Numbered from the stretch's first letter, positions 46,449 to 59,570 are shown. The stretch: DNA of 64,000 bases from Margaritispora aquatica (GCA_007644065.1 VJWN01000021.1:200271-264270); one strand, 5' to 3'. Numbers and translations: made by a program. The notes: generated by a model from the letters alone, not told the origin.

Positions 46449-47121
46449 ATGGCAGATCAGACAAAGCCACCAGAGATGCCTGCGGAGACGCTTGCGGAGA
46501 AACTTAAAAACAAACCCTCATTCACGTAAGCATTCCCTCAACTTGCAGATATCAAGGCTAACATTTGTAAAGCAAGCCTCAAAAACTGATCACCCTCGGC
46601 ATAGAGATGGATGCTCCTAGGAACTACTTCCAAGTGCACAAGGACATCCTCTGTTATTATTCACCTGTGTTTTCCACCATGCTCAAGGATAACCCAATGA
46701 GATTGCTGTGAAGATCGTTTTTTCTGGATTCAATAGTGAATTGCTGGGACTTTTAGTTCATTGGCTCTACACCCAGGAGATTTTGGAGATCCCGGACAGT
46801 GACGTCCCAGATCGTTCCGAAGCACTCGGCTTGGGGACGTTGGCGGATTTGTGGATTTTGGCACATCTGTACGGCATCTCAACCTTAAAGACGGTGGTTA
46901 ACGGAATTCTCGCAGGTCTTCTGCAGAATGCAGAGAAGCACTCCATACTCATTTACACAATTTGTATTTACAAGCTTCGGCCCCATAATACCTTGGAACT
47001 CCGACGTCAAGCTCTAGCTTACACGCTTAGTTCTATTCCCAAGGAAGATCTGCTAGCGAACAAGATCGTTATGCCAGAGCAACTGATTTCAGACATGGCT
47101 AGCAAGGGTTTCTTTCTCTAG
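46449..47121 (+). pseudogene. BTB/POZ gene with a 1-nt frameshift
   Basis: Exon 1 46449-46525, intron 46526-46572 (47 nt, GCTAAC branch), exon 2 from 46573. It reads LITLGIEMDA, NYFQVHKDILCYYSPVFSTML, then hits a TGA at about 46709. The rest of the BTB fold continues in another frame (VFSGFNSELLGLLVHWLYTQ ... LWILAHLYGISTLK) to the stop at 47119-47121. Loss of one base near 46691-46697 explains the shift, and no GT-AG intron can bridge it. Either the gene is dead or the assembly has a one-base error there. Without the lesion it would encode about 207 residues. Confidence 0.78.
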
Positions 47122-47930
47122 CTACATGACACAGTCATGGTTTACGTGTCTGACATATTCGGACCTGGACCTGGACCTAGACGTAGACTCAAAATTATCA
47201 TGCAACAGCGGTCTTAGCGGTGGGTGTTTCTTTTAAGTACAGAAATTTAGGATGAGGTTTGAGGGTTGGGATGAGAGGGGTGGGCTTCAAGCTCTACCGT
47301 GTATCCTTTTCGCCAGGAAAGGCGAGAGAGAGTAGCTCGGCACCTTACAATACAAAATGAATGCGAGCATACACACACTATGATTGCATTGATCTTGTCA
47401 CTTGCTACTATCTGATGAGTTCTTTCCAGTTCGTCGATACAAAGATGTTTGTTAAGGAGAGGCAATGTGATATCTATGTTCGCTTGACGATTCTAAGGGG
47501 AAGTGAGGTGGTTATTCATCTTTCCATTGTGATCTCAGTGAGGTAAAAAACAGCAAAATGAGATCGAACTGTCTTAACAAGAGAGTGTAAGTATTGGACT
47601 TTCCAACCTCTTACCATGGAAAAGGAACTATTGGCCATTGAGAGTACCCAATCATTGTCTTATAGTAATTTATTTACATTCGCAGAATGCTCTTATTATT
47701 GTCACACCAACGCATCGAATATCCATTATGGCCAACCAGCATACTGCACTGAATATCTTTTATCTCGTTGTTACGATGCTGAGACCGAGTATAAATTTGC
47801 AGCCTACTTCCAAAATCCTAACATTTCAAACCTTTTACAAGTCTCAACGACAATCGATGTTCCTTTCATCATCACCAATAAAGTTCATACATCAGATCGC
47901 ATCATACCACACAAAAGATTCCAGAGCGCA
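47122..47930. other. intergenic, no gene called
   Basis: Spacer between two BTB loci. An open frame from 47616 runs into the start of the third BTB gene in the same phase, but its sequence has no BTB resemblance and I treat it as leader. A tandem hexamer (GGACCT) lies near 47160-47178. Confidence 0.45.
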
Positions 47931-48148
47931 ATGTCGTCTCTTGAGAGACGATCTATGAAGTGTCTAGACTTCACGTAAGTACTCGTAGCCCACTCCTCCA
48001 CGGTATCTGTTTCTTTCCTAGAGTTTTCACTAATTCACTTGCTTACAGGGGCGAGCAATCATTCGTTAAGCTCAAAGTACGTAGCTATGATCTTGGAGAT
48101 ACCTTGTGATCTGACATAGCTGCACAGGTTGGCGCCGCTGGCTGTCAA
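47931..48148 (+). pseudogene. BTB/POZ gene, 5' half (split by a 14-kb retrotransposon)
   Basis: ATG at 47931 (MSSLERRSMKCLDFT). Exon 1 47931-47974, intron 47975-48048, exon 2 48049-48076 (GEQSFVKLK), intron 48077-48127 (51 nt, CTGAC branch), exon 3 48128-48148 (VGAAGCQ). The next base is the first base of the outer retrotransposon LTR. The 3' half resumes at 62292 after the target-site copy. Exon and intron sizes match the neighbouring BTB genes. Confidence 0.8.
48145..48148. repeat. target-site duplication TCAA (left copy; right copy 62292-62295)
   Basis: TCAA directly precedes the TG of the left LTR and directly follows the last base of the right LTR at 62292-62295. Both lie within the interrupted BTB exon. 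Confidence 0.85.
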
Positions 48149-48269
48149 TGTAGCTGCCGGCTGCCTTAGGCACCTAGTTACAGTTGCTTAGTTACCCGTA
48201 AGGTGACTTATAGCCCCTTTATATTAGAAATCTCTTCCGTAGTTACAATAGGACGCTTTTACAACTACA
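48149..48269 (+). repeat. left LTR of outer element (121 bp)
   Basis: Starts TGTAG and ends CTACA, the usual TG..CA inverted ends. It differs from the right LTR at about nine positions, all transitions. Confidence 0.92.
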
Positions 48270-48524
48270 TTAGTAGTATTTCCTTGCTCGAAGATAGCTT
48301 ATACGATCTAGAGAACCTTTCTAGTTTATAAAGCCCGTACTACGAAGTAGTACGTTAAACCTAGTAATATTATAAAGATGTTAGACTACCTAATAGAATT
48401 ATTCTAGTAGACGCTAGGATAGACGGACGAATTAGTTTAACAAGCCACGTTATAATATATAGGTATAGAAGTACCGGACTAATCGCTCGGAAATGAGAGA
48501 CTATAACAAGAAGTAGCCTACTAG

Positions 48525-48640
48525 GCCGCTTAGTAAGCAAGCTACGAAGCTACTTAGCAAGTAGCTCACGAAGCTACCTAACAAGTAGCTTACCACGCTA
48601 CTTAACAAGCCGCCCACTAGGCCGCTCAGCAAGAAGCCTA
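48525..48640 (+). repeat. 24-bp tandem repeat in the outer Gag N-terminus
   Basis: About four diverged 24-bp units (ACGAAGCTACTTAGCAAGTA and relatives), reading as an eight-residue Thr-Lys-Leu-Leu-Ser-Lys-Gln-Leu-like repeat with Pro variants. It precedes the Gag core. Confidence 0.65.
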
Positions 48641-48649
48641 TAATAGAGC

Positions 48650-51600
48650 CTAAAGACAAGAGTAAGAAAGACAATAAAGAAACTAACTTGTTAATACTAC
48701 GGATCCTCTCTTGTACTATCGAGAAACCTATCCTACGGAGAACCTATAGAGGTTAGAGTTTAGGTAACCTAAGGTTATACTACCGTTCCGGTTTAATAAA
48801 TAAAAAAAGAGTATAACCCTTATAAGTAACTAGATCTTTAAAGTACGGCGTTAGTACGTAGAAAGTAACTATAATCCGGAGCTATAGATATTAGTAAATT
48901 CCTTGTACTTAACCGAGTACGCTAGTACTTAGTACTATACTATAACTATATAGTATAATAATACTAATTTATCGTAGAAAGATTTCGTTAATAAATTCTG
49001 TTTAAAGTATAACGACGAGCTTTTTATAGATAAGTTATTCTAGAGATTTAGAAACCTAAGTTAAGCTAAGGTTAAAAACAAGTTAATTTCTAGCTATAAC
49101 GACTAGTTCTATAAGATCGTTTTAAAAATAAGAAATAAAATTAGTACTAAGTTTATCTTATCTTTATATATTAAAGAACTAATAGATTAGTCTTAAATAG
49201 ATATTAAACGAGCTAATTCTACGAATTTATAAAAGGTAATATTCTTTACTTCTAAGGTTAAAGGAATTATTTTAAGCTAAAGATTAAACTATAGTAATAA
49301 CTAGACTCTATACTAATAATCTCGTCGTTAGTACTTAAACTACGATAAGGGAAACCCGATAGATCTAAGCTAGATAAACTAGGAAAAAAGAGATCCCGAG
49401 GACCTAGACGAGTTTAGACAAATAGAGTTAATAGACGATCTCTAAGTAATATAAGAGAAAGACCTTCGAATAACAATACTCGAGGAAACTTCTGTAGCCA
49501 CGGACGAGGAAGAGGTTCTTACGGATCCTCTAGATCCTACGAGTAAAGACTAAAAGAATACTATTATTATAGTAGAGATTATAATATATATAGTTATTCT
49601 AATAACTTTTAAAATTAAAAAAGAAAATAAGATAAAGATAATTTAAAAAATAGAAAAGACTAGAGTTAAAGAGTTGAAGCTCTAGTCTAAACGTTACGCT
49701 TTACTACGAACTAGAGTAATCTACCCGAGACGATATTAGTAAAGTTATTAGCCTTAAAGATAATACTATAGTAAAAGATTAATTATAAGAAAACTAGTAT
49801 AATAATATAAAGATATTACCTTTTATAGTATTATACTACAAAGAGAATCTACCCGAAGTAGTATAGAAATACAAGACCTTACTAGAGATAAAGATAAAAA
49901 TAGAGATAGAAAGAAAACTAAGTACGTTATTAAAGGAGATAAATAATACTATAGATAAGAATAAAACTACTAACCTTTTTTTACTTAACGTTATTTAGAA
50001 TAAGAAGTAGGACGGTACCTTAATTATCCTAGCTAGAGTTATTAATAGTATACTAGTATTAGTAATAGCTAATTTAGGAGCCTTAACCTATTATATTTCT
50101 ACTACTATAACAAGAAGAGTAGATTAGATACCTAGAGACGATACTATAACTAGGAAAGTAAATATAGTAAATAAGGCTACGATATTTATTAGAAGAACCT
50201 TCTACTACTAACTAGCGATAGATAACGTAAAAATCCGAGCCGGATTTATAGAATACGTTAATTTTATAGTAATTAATATAGAACCCTACGACGTAATCGT
50301 AAGAATAAAGTTTTAAAAGTAATAAAGAGCTTAAGTCGATTATAGTAACTAAAGAGAACTTAAGCTATAATAGAAGTAGAAATAGTATAAAATCTTACCG
50401 GATAATACTTAAGTAACCTTTATCTTTTAACTCTACGAGTTACTATTAGTTAATTCTATAACTACTAACGATATTAAAGTTATATAATAACGCCGGATAA
50501 AGAAGATACTCTCGCGAACTAGCGAAAGTTACCTTTACTTTATTACTAAACTAAGTAATTCTACGAAATAAAAGAAGTAAGATATTATAAAAACTAAGTT
50601 ATAAGAATAACTTTATATAATCTATAAAGGATATACTAATGTCCTACGGACCAAACTCCTTTATAGTATATAAGTTATAGCCTATAGAGTTTTATACAAG
50701 ATTAATACTACAGACGAAAAGCCTATTAATATTAGAGTCTATTAGTTAAACCTAATCTAATTTACTAAATAAATAAAGTAAATTATAGACCTTCTCGAGA
50801 AAGAGTTAATATAACTATTAACCTCTTTATAAGGAGCTCTAGTCTTATTTGTACTAAAACTAGAAAAGACTTAGTATATATACGTTAACTACTAAGCTCT
50901 AAACGTAAAGATAATTTAAGATAAGTTTCCTTTACTAAAGATTAACGAACTATTAGACTAAGTTAAACGAGCTACGTTTTATACAAAGATTAACTTATTT
51001 TTTAGATTTTAGTAATTCTTAATAACTAAGGATAGTATCGAAAAGACTATATTTAATACCTAAAACAAAAAATATAAATTTCTTATTATACCTTTTAGCT
51101 TAATAAATACACTACTAACTTTCTAAGCTATAATAAATAAGATCTTTATTAAGTATCTAGGAAATTACGTTATAATTTACTTAAACGATATCTTTATTTA
51201 TAGTAATAACAAGGAAAAGTATCTCATTTATATTTATAAAGTCCTTAAGATCTTATAAAACGTTAGTCTATATATAAAACTAAGTAAGTATATCTTTAGA
51301 GTATAAAAAGTAAAGTTTTATAAATATCTCGTAAAAAACGATTAAGTTTAGATACTATAAAATAAGATTAAGACTATAGAAAACTAGCTATAACTAAGGA
51401 TAGTATACTATACTCGTTAATTTCTTAGACTTTACTTATACTATTAACGGTTTATCTATAACTTTATAGATATCGTTACTCTATTATATAGACTTCTTAC
51501 TATAGAAGGTATATATAAGTATCGTACTATCTACTAGAACTTTACTTACGAGTTAGCTTTCTAAATACTAAAGGATAAGATCTCGAACTTATTAGTCTTA

Positions 51601-52553
51601 TATTAACTAGATACTATAAAACCGTTTATTATTAAGATAAATACCTCTAACTTTACCTAAGGTACTTAATTACTCTAGATTAGAGAGGATAGAAAGGAAT
51701 ACCCTATAGTATATAATAGCTATAAGTTTAATACTATTAAAAAGAACTACCTTATCTACGAGAAAGAGCTTCTTACTATTAAGGACGTAGTTTAGATATA
51801 AGACTATTATATTTAAAACAGCTATACTACGATTATATAGATAGATTATACTAGTCTCTAGTATATATATATTATAAAGGTTGTTTCTAAAAGGTTTACT
51901 TAATAGCTAGATAAATTCTAAGCCTACGATCTAGATATCTAGTATAAACCTAGACCTTAGATAATCGTCGTTAATACCTTATCTTACTATCCTAACTTTA
52001 AGGAAAACTCGACTAAGACTAATCTTATAAAGAAAGATACTATAGAATCCTCTATACTTTTAAAATATCTAAGCCTCTATACTATAGACCTAGACGATTA
52101 AATATAACGTTATTTAAAGATAAGAAAAAAATTAAAGAACTTAGATAACTAACGGATTATTAAAGAATAAGTCTATAAGTTCTAATTCAAGAACGAACTC
52201 TAGTATAGAAACGATATTAAAAGCCTTTAGACTATTATCTTACCCCTCTAGTTAAGAGTAGATACGCTAGATACCTTCTACTATACCTACGGATATATTA
52301 ACGAAATTATAATATTTAACTTAGTTAAAGACTAATACTACTAAAAAACAATAAAAAAGAATATCTATAATTTCTACTAGTATTATAAAGAATATTAGTT
52401 AATCTAAAGATAATATAAAGAATAAATTCGCTTATTACTAGTACCTTCTAGTAAATAGACTAATACTACGATCTAACTATTTAACCGTTAAGAACTTAAC
52501 CTAATTAAACGCTATCCTTTAATAAAGAATAGAAACTAATAGATTACTACTAC
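48650..52553 (+). pseudogene. outer element gag-pol remains, part 1 (Gag, RT, RNase H, start of integrase)
   Basis: Read with stops as Gln/Trp, the + strand gives Gag sequence at about 48.78-49.25 kb. The reverse transcriptase lies at about 50.8-51.2 kb: GALVLFVLKLEK, NELLD, YKFLIIPFSLINTLLTF, then YLNDIFIYS at about 51178-51204, where the catalytic YLDD is now YLND. RNase H is at about 51.65-51.88 kb (REDRKEYPIVYNSYKFNTIK ... YEKELLTIKDVV). The first integrase part reaches the nested insertion. Many stop codons; no function possible. Confidence 0.82.
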
Positions 52554-52558
52554 TATAG
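52554..52558. repeat. target-site duplication TATAG (left copy; right copy 59566-59570)
   Basis: TATAG precedes the left LTR of the inner element and is repeated right after its right LTR. Removing the insert and one copy rejoins the outer integrase frame (TTTIDYTIK-like). Confidence 0.9.
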
Positions 52559-53039
52559 TGTCACGACCCCTCCTAGAACCCAGCGGGTTCCCAGGAGCAG
52601 GGGCCCCAGGAGTCCAGTGACTCCTAGAAACGTGATAGGTCCTAGGAATAGTAGGGGAGTTTCCTTACGTAAGCGGGAGCCGGCGCTCTATTAGTTAGTT
52701 AATAATAGTATATATACCTCTAATAGATAGATTATATAATATAGGAACAAGAGTCTATCAAGGTTACGTAATAGAGTCTATCTTAATAAGAGTCTATAAC
52801 ATTTCGGGACTTTAGCTAAACAAGACTCTAGACTCTATAACTAAGGACTCTATAGTATACGAAGGTTCTATATAACGAGTAGATAGTCTTATTAGTTTAG
52901 GAGCTTTGTACTTAACTTAAGATAACAAATACTACTTATTTACTAGTAACCCTAGTCTTACTCCTAGTTCTATACTTAACCTTTATTTAAACCTAAAACT
53001 AGACAGTTAGCGAATTATATAGATAAACGAGCCGTTATA
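52559..53039 (+). repeat. left LTR of inner element (481 bp)
   Basis: Begins TGTCACGACCCC and ends GTTATA, where the right LTR ends GTTACA. The first 100 bases are much GC-richer than the rest of the block. Confidence 0.93.
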
Positions 53040-53149
53040 CTTTAAGTACTAAACCCTAAATATTATTTAAGATAGTAGGACTAGGAGAAAACAACGTAGG
53101 TAAGTAGCTAGCCTAGCTAGTGGCTCTAGCCCGTACCTTAATACCCACT

Positions 53150-54150
53150 ATCACCTTACTAGTACCTATTACCCCTTAGTAATCCTAGATAACCCTAGAG
53201 GAGGATAGTAATAATAATAAAGAAGAAAAAGAAAAGGAAGCAAAGGATAACGAAAGAGATATAGTAATAAAGGATATTAAGGTATATAGTATAGTATATA
53301 ACTAAGTTAAACTTACTAAACTTACTAAAGTCGTAACACTACTAAAGTTTAAAGGAGAATTAAGCTAACTTAAACTATACCTCGCTAAGCTAGGTATCTA
53401 TATTAACTATAACCCGGATAGCTTCTTTACTTAAGTAGACTAGGTTATGTTCGTAATCTTATACTTAGAAAGAAAACTATTTAAGTTTATTAATACTTAT
53501 TTAAAGGATTATAATACTAATAAAATCACGGACTAAAGACTAGATATAAGGAAGATGTTTATAAGCTTTACTTTTTTTGTTAAAGTACTTAAGGAAATCT
53601 ATAAAGAGCCCTTCGAGAACGAGAAGGTTATTCGTAAGCTCTAGGTATTACGAATAAGGAGTTATTACCTAGAGTACCTCGCTACTTTTTAATAGTACGT
53701 ACTAAGGGTAGATTAGAGCGACGGAGGACTTAAAGACTAGTTCTATAGAGGACTTTCGGAGTAACTTAAGGATAAGCTTATAAGTTACCTAAAGGTAAAA
53801 ACCTTCTAAAAACTTAAAACACTAATAATATAAATTTAAGAAAGATAACGAGAGAGAAAGCTCGAGAAGTAAGATAAGTATAGCTATTAGTACTACTACC
53901 GATAACCCTACTACTAAGTAGTATAGGTAGAAACTAAACCTCGCCGATAGAGACAAGTTACGGAGTTTACGGAGATAACCCTAAGAGGTAGCCTAAACTA
54001 GAGCAAACCTCGAGGAGGAAAACCAAGAGGAAATAATAGGTAAAGCTAGAAGAAAGAAGGGAACTACTATAACTATAGAAAACCTAGACACTAGACTAGA
54101 GAGTACTAATAACCTAAGAAGTAGGTTACTATAGTAGATAAGAAGGTTTA
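53150..54150 (+). pseudogene. inner element gag remains
   Basis: Gag-like sequence followed by a destroyed CCHC zinc knuckle at 54065-54106: the pattern reads Y-x2-Y-x4-H-x4-Y, each Cys replaced by Tyr (TGC/TGT to TAC/TAT), as G-to-A RIP changes would do. A TAG interrupts the knuckle where a Gln codon is expected. Confidence 0.75.
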
Positions 54151-55149
54151 CTAAGAACCAGTAACTAGCGCTAACAAATACCCTATTAGTAGACGAGCTA
54201 TAGTAATGATAACTAGAAAGGAGTTTATAGCGATACCTTTCTTACTACTACCCTACGAACAAACAGATAGCTCTTAAGACGAATACACTATCTAGATATA
54301 AGACTATATAGACGACAACTATATTACCTATCGATAAATAAAAGAAGTAGAAGACTACTTCCTAACTTAAGGGATTAAGGAAGAAAGACTTTAAAGGATT
54401 AATAAGGCCTTTAAGAACTACGAAGACAACCTTTATTATAAACCTATACCCGAAGAAATACTAGAGTTAATAGACCTAGGATATCTAGGAATAGTATAGA
54501 CGGATTACGTATACGGTAGTTACGTTTACTATATTAAAAGCAAGATAACGTATAGTTATATAGCTTTACTATACCTTTATCTAACCGAACTATACGTAGA
54601 AACCTTTTTACCTTACTTAAAGAAAGCTTAGTATATAGTAAAAAGAATTACCCGAACCTTAAGAAAAGAACTAGCTAAACGAATCTTTACGGAACGAGAA
54701 GAGGCTAACGATAAATACACTAACGTATTCGTAAATAAATATATAACGTATACTTACTAGGTTTACTAAGCTATTAAAGAAAGAACGGGATACTTTCTAG
54801 AAGTATAGACAAAGAAGGACGGAGTCGTAGATATAGTCTAGGACAGAGAATACCGACTTAATCCTAGTAATATTTATTACGAACCTAGAGAACTTACTAG
54901 GTTATTCTAGTATAGTAAGACCTACTAAGAATTATATTAGACTAACTATATCTTAGAATAGTATACTACTTATAAGTAATAGAAAATACTAAACGCCTAT
55001 ATACTAGATAGCTAAGATATCTATATATACTAAGTAAACCTATAACCTAGTAAGGAGTTAAAAGATCTAACTCTTTAGCTCTAAGGCTAGTAGGAGAGTC
55101 TTATATACCTAAAATACCTTAACGTTATATCTATACCGTAGCCGAAGTA

Positions 55150-58100
55150 TATGTTACAAGACACTTACTCACAAACCTAGCCTTACACGTTAGAGGAAAG
55201 AAAGTAACAGGATTAATAGATTCCGGAGTAGAGGCGAACCTTATAATTAACGAATAGTCTTAAAGGCAAGGCTAGAGATATGTTCGTAAAGCGAAGCTAT
55301 ACTAGATCGTTACCGTAAACAGAGAAGATATAAAGGATAGAGGAATCGTTACCTTTAAAACCGAAACACTACCTATTATATTAAACGGAAGAACTATATA
55401 GCTTAAGTTCGACCTAGTACTAATTAACAAGGACGTGATACTTAGAGACCTATAGCTATAAGAGTTTAACCTAGATATTAATTAAGCTATACAAACGATC
55501 GCGTAGAGACTATAGTTATAAGATAACTAAGAGACAATTAACTAGAAGCCGTAAGCGTCTTAGGAAGAGCTACGAAGTTACCCGAAACTAAGCGCTATAC
55601 AAAAAGTAATAGTTACCTAGGTAAAACTAGGAAAGGAAGTTACTATAAACCCTTTACCTATAGAATATAAAGATTTCCTAGAAGTGTTCAAGGAACCTTC
55701 AGACGAAAATATATTGCTAAAACACTAACTATAAGACTATAAGATACCCTTAGAAAAAGGTAAGAAACCTATATACTAATCTATATACCGGCTTATACTA
55801 GCTAAGGAAGAAGAGCTAGAAAACTACGTTACTACGAAGTTAGTAAAGGGATATATTAGACGTTCCTAATTACTAGCTAGGTACCTTATTCTATTCGTTC
55901 CTAAGAAGAATAGAAAGTTAAGAATATATATCGACTACCGACAGCTTAATAGTATTACGATAAAGAATCGCTACGTCCTACCTTTGATTCCGGATCTACG
56001 GGACAGACTCTATAGAGTATAATACTTTACGATAATAGACTTAAGGGACGCCTACAGTCTTGTTAGAATTAAGGAAGGAGAAGAATAGAAGATAGCTTTT
56101 AGGACCAAAAGGAGTTATTACGAATATCTCGTTATACTATTTAGATTAACAAACGTACCTACTACTTTCTAGATACTCGTTAACGATATACTTAGAGAGT
56201 AACTTAATTACTCTATCTATATATATCTAGATAATATCCTTATATTCTTACGTACCCTAGAGTAGTATATTAAGGATATCTACTAGGTTCTAGAAAAGCT
56301 AAAAGAGAAAGATCTTAAAGTATAACTCGAAAAGTACGAGTTCTATAAAGAAGAAGTGGCATTCCTAGGCTTTAGAGTAGGTAGGAATAGAGTATTAATG
56401 TAAGAGGACAAGACTATAGCTATATAGGAATAGTAAGCACTAACTAAAGTGAAGGAAGTCTAAGAGTTCCTTAGATTCTATAACTTCTACTATAGCTTCG
56501 TACCTAATTACTTAAAAATTATAGTACTACTCTCTAATCTAACTAAGAAGGACTAAGTTTAGAACTAGACACCTAAGGTAGTAAAGGTATTTAGCGAACT
56601 TAAAGTAGAGTTTAGAATTAACCAAATTATAGCAAATTATAACCCCGCGAAGCTAGGGATTATCGAGATAGACGTATTAGACGTAACTATAGAAGTAATA
56701 TATAGCTAGACCGACGAACAAGGAAAGCTAAGACTAGTTACTTTCTTCTTAAAGAAGTTCTCGTCCGTTAAGCTTAATTACAAAATATATAATAAGGAAC
56801 TACTTATAATTATCGTAGCTATACGAGAATAGAGATACTACCTTAAAGGAACAAAGGACTAAGTAATCGTATATATAGATTATAAAAACCTAAAGTATTT
56901 TATAATAATAAAGTAGTTAACTAAAAGATAAACTCGTTAGTTAAAAGACTTATTATACTTTAACTTTGTTATTTAGTATCGTAAGGGATCTAAAAACGGA
57001 AAAGTAGACGTTCTAAGTCGTAAAGTAAAATATATATATAACGTACTAAAGAACTATAGTATAATTCTTAAAGAGACACCCGAGGAGCTAGTTCTTAATA
57101 GTAAGACTATCGTTATAACCTTAACTACCGAACTTAGAGGTATAGAAAGAGAAATTAAGGGAGTCTATAGAAAGGACTCTATAGTATAGAGAATCCTAGG
57201 GGATCTAGAGAGTTACTTATCCTTTATAGTAAAAAACGGATTACTCTTATTCTAAGGATTAATATACCTACTAGAGGTATTACGTATAAAGTACGTATCT
57301 AGGATACACGAACTACTTATATATAGACACTAAGGAATCGCTAAAACAACTAAAAGAGTTAGTAGGGACTACTACTTCCTAGGACTTAAGAGGATAGTCG
57401 AGAAAGTACTAGTATAGTACTATACTTATAGGATATCTAAATTAGAAAGATACTAACTATATAGAAAGCTATAACCTAACGAAGCACCTATAGGAAGATA
57501 ATAGATTATTATAATAAACTTTATTATAAAATTACTAAAGTTAAAAGATCTACTTATAGAAGTAGAGTACGACTTAATACTTGTTATCGTAGATAGACTT
57601 ACAAAGTAGAGTTACTTTGTACTATACCTAGAAGCTTTTAACGTAGAACAACTAGCTAATACTATACTAAGGATAATAGTAGTAGAATATAGAATACTAG
57701 AACAATTTATAACGGATAAAGACAAGCTCTTTACGTTAATATTCTAGAAATTATTAATAATACTTATCGGAACGTACTATAAGCTATTAACGTTATTTTA
57801 CCTATAGATAGACGGATAGACGGAACGAATCAACTAGATTATCGAACAATACCTTAGGAGCTATATAGACTACTAGTAGACAAACTAGGTAGCTATACTT
57901 CTAATAATATAATTCGTATATAATAGTTCCTTGTTAGAAACTACAAAGATTAGTCTATTTAAGGCGAATTACGGTTACTACCTAGTAGTATACTATAAAC
58001 CCTAAATAGGAGAAAAGAATACATACTATATACAAGTTAATATCGACTTACTTAAGTAGTTATATATATAGTTAATACTAGATATTTAATTCTATAATAA

Positions 58101-58530
58101 AAGATTAGCCTATTACTATAATAAGGGACGTCTCGAAGGACCTCGCCTTAAGAAAGAAAATAAAGTATATCTTTTTCGTAGAAATATCAAAATAACTTAC
58201 TTATTAAGAAAACTAAACTATAAGAAAATCAGACTATTCGAGATTATCGAAAAAATCAAAGCAGTTAATTATAGATTAAAGCTACTAGATAATATAAAAA
58301 TCAACCTAGTATTCTATATATTATTATTAGAGCTAGTATCTAATAACGTACTAGTTATCGTATCTAACCTTTTAAACGAAAATGAACTTATCTAGTATAA
58401 GGTCGAGACGATTATAGAATAAGCTAAGGACGATAATAGTTAGCTATTATATAGAATTTAATAGAAAGGATATAGCGAGGAAGACGACACTTAAGAATTA
58501 CTAGAGGACTTATAGGGTTCGAAGAGCCTT
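55150..58530 (+). pseudogene. inner element pol remains (protease, RT, RNase H, integrase, chromodomain)
   Basis: Aspartic protease LIDSGVEANLI with Asp-Ser-Gly at 55219-55227. The RT spans about 55.85-56.26 kb ([38 protein letters not shown] at 56222-56245, where YLDD has become YLDN). RNase H follows at about 56.65-56.95 kb. The integrase zinc motif at about 57.31-57.44 kb has its Cys changed to Tyr (YYTYRISK), and the integrase core includes IVDRLTK and ERINQIIEQYL. A chromodomain-like end reads LLYRI..KGYSEEDDT at about 58440-58500, with stops where Gln and Trp are expected. Nonfunctional. Confidence 0.82.
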
Positions 58531-59084
58531 CTATAAAAGTTCTATCGTTAAAATCTAGGTCTACCTAGATAAGATTAAAAGGATCAAAGACTAAAGCCTA
58601 AGACGTTATCTTACTCTCGCTTAACCTAAGTATAGACTACTAAACGAAAGATACGATCGTAAGGCTAGAAGACTAGGAAAAGAGGTCGTCTAAAGAAAGA
58701 ATAAGATCTAGTAAAGGAGTTAAAAGAACGGAAACGGGTTACTTTCTCCTAGGACTAAAGAAAAAACGATATATAGGCTTTAGAGGATTAAAGACCCTCG
58801 TATAACCTATAGAATCGTACAACCGTTTTATACAAACGTACTTAGAATAACAAGAGCTTTTAACTAGATTAAAGAAGTATTTTCGAGACTACTAACGATA
58901 GTAAGAACACGACTAAGTAGGACGATTCGTACATTTAATTTTTATAGCTAGGCGTAGACGTTACTTACGTTTTTCACGAGTAATTTTAAATATAATATTT
59001 AAGAAGAATAGTTATAATAACCACGAAACATTTCCTTACTACTATATAAAGCGTAGGGACTACGCTAAGACGGATAAGGGATAG

Positions 59085-59565
59085 TGTTACGACCCCTTCT
59101 AGAACCTAGCGGGTTCCTAGAAGTAGGGGCCCTAGAAGTCTAGTAACTCCTAAGAACGTGACAGGTCCTAGGAACAACGGAGAAGTTTCCTTACGTAAGC
59201 GAGAGCTAGCGCTCTATTAGTTAGTTAATAATAGTATATATACCCCTAATAGGTAGATTATATAATATAAGAACAAGAGTCTATTAAGGTTACGTAATAA
59301 AGTCTACCTTAGTAAAAGTCTATAATATTTTAGAACTCTAGCTAAACAGGACTCTAGACTCTATAACTAAGGACTCTATAGTATACGAAGGTTCTATATA
59401 ACGAGTAGATAGTCTTATTAGTTTAGGAGCTTTATACTTAACTCAAGATAGCAAATACTACCTATTTACTAGTAACCCTAGTCTTACTCCTAGTTCTATA
59501 CTCGACCCTTGTTCAAACCTAAAACCAGACAGTTAGCGAATCATACAGATAGACGAGCCGTTACA
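59085..59565 (+). repeat. right LTR of inner element (481 bp)
   Basis: Starts TGTTACGACC and ends GCCGTTACA. Same length as the left copy; the differences I could align in the first 110 bases are all C/T or G/A. Confidence 0.93.
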
Positions 59566-59570
59566 TATAG

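Larger units (their letters stand above)
52559..59565 (+). mobile_element. inner (nested) Ty3/Gypsy chromoviral-type retrotransposon, RIP-mutated
   Basis: 7,007 bp with 481-bp LTRs (52559-53039, 59085-59565) and a 5-bp TATAG duplication, inserted in the integrase of the outer element in the same orientation. Domain order on + strand: Gag with mutated zinc knuckle, protease, reverse transcriptase, RNase H, integrase, and a C-terminal chromodomain-like remnant. Base composition is less eroded than in the outer element (GC-richer LTR ends and more recognisable protein), consistent with later arrival. Stops are present in all frames. A purine-rich stretch (GATAAGGGATAG) precedes the right LTR. 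Confidence 0.92.

Noticed and set aside
47616..47930. N-terminal extension of the third BTB gene
   Set aside because: In phase, but the sequence has no BTB character and the relatives start shortly before the conserved block; more likely leader.
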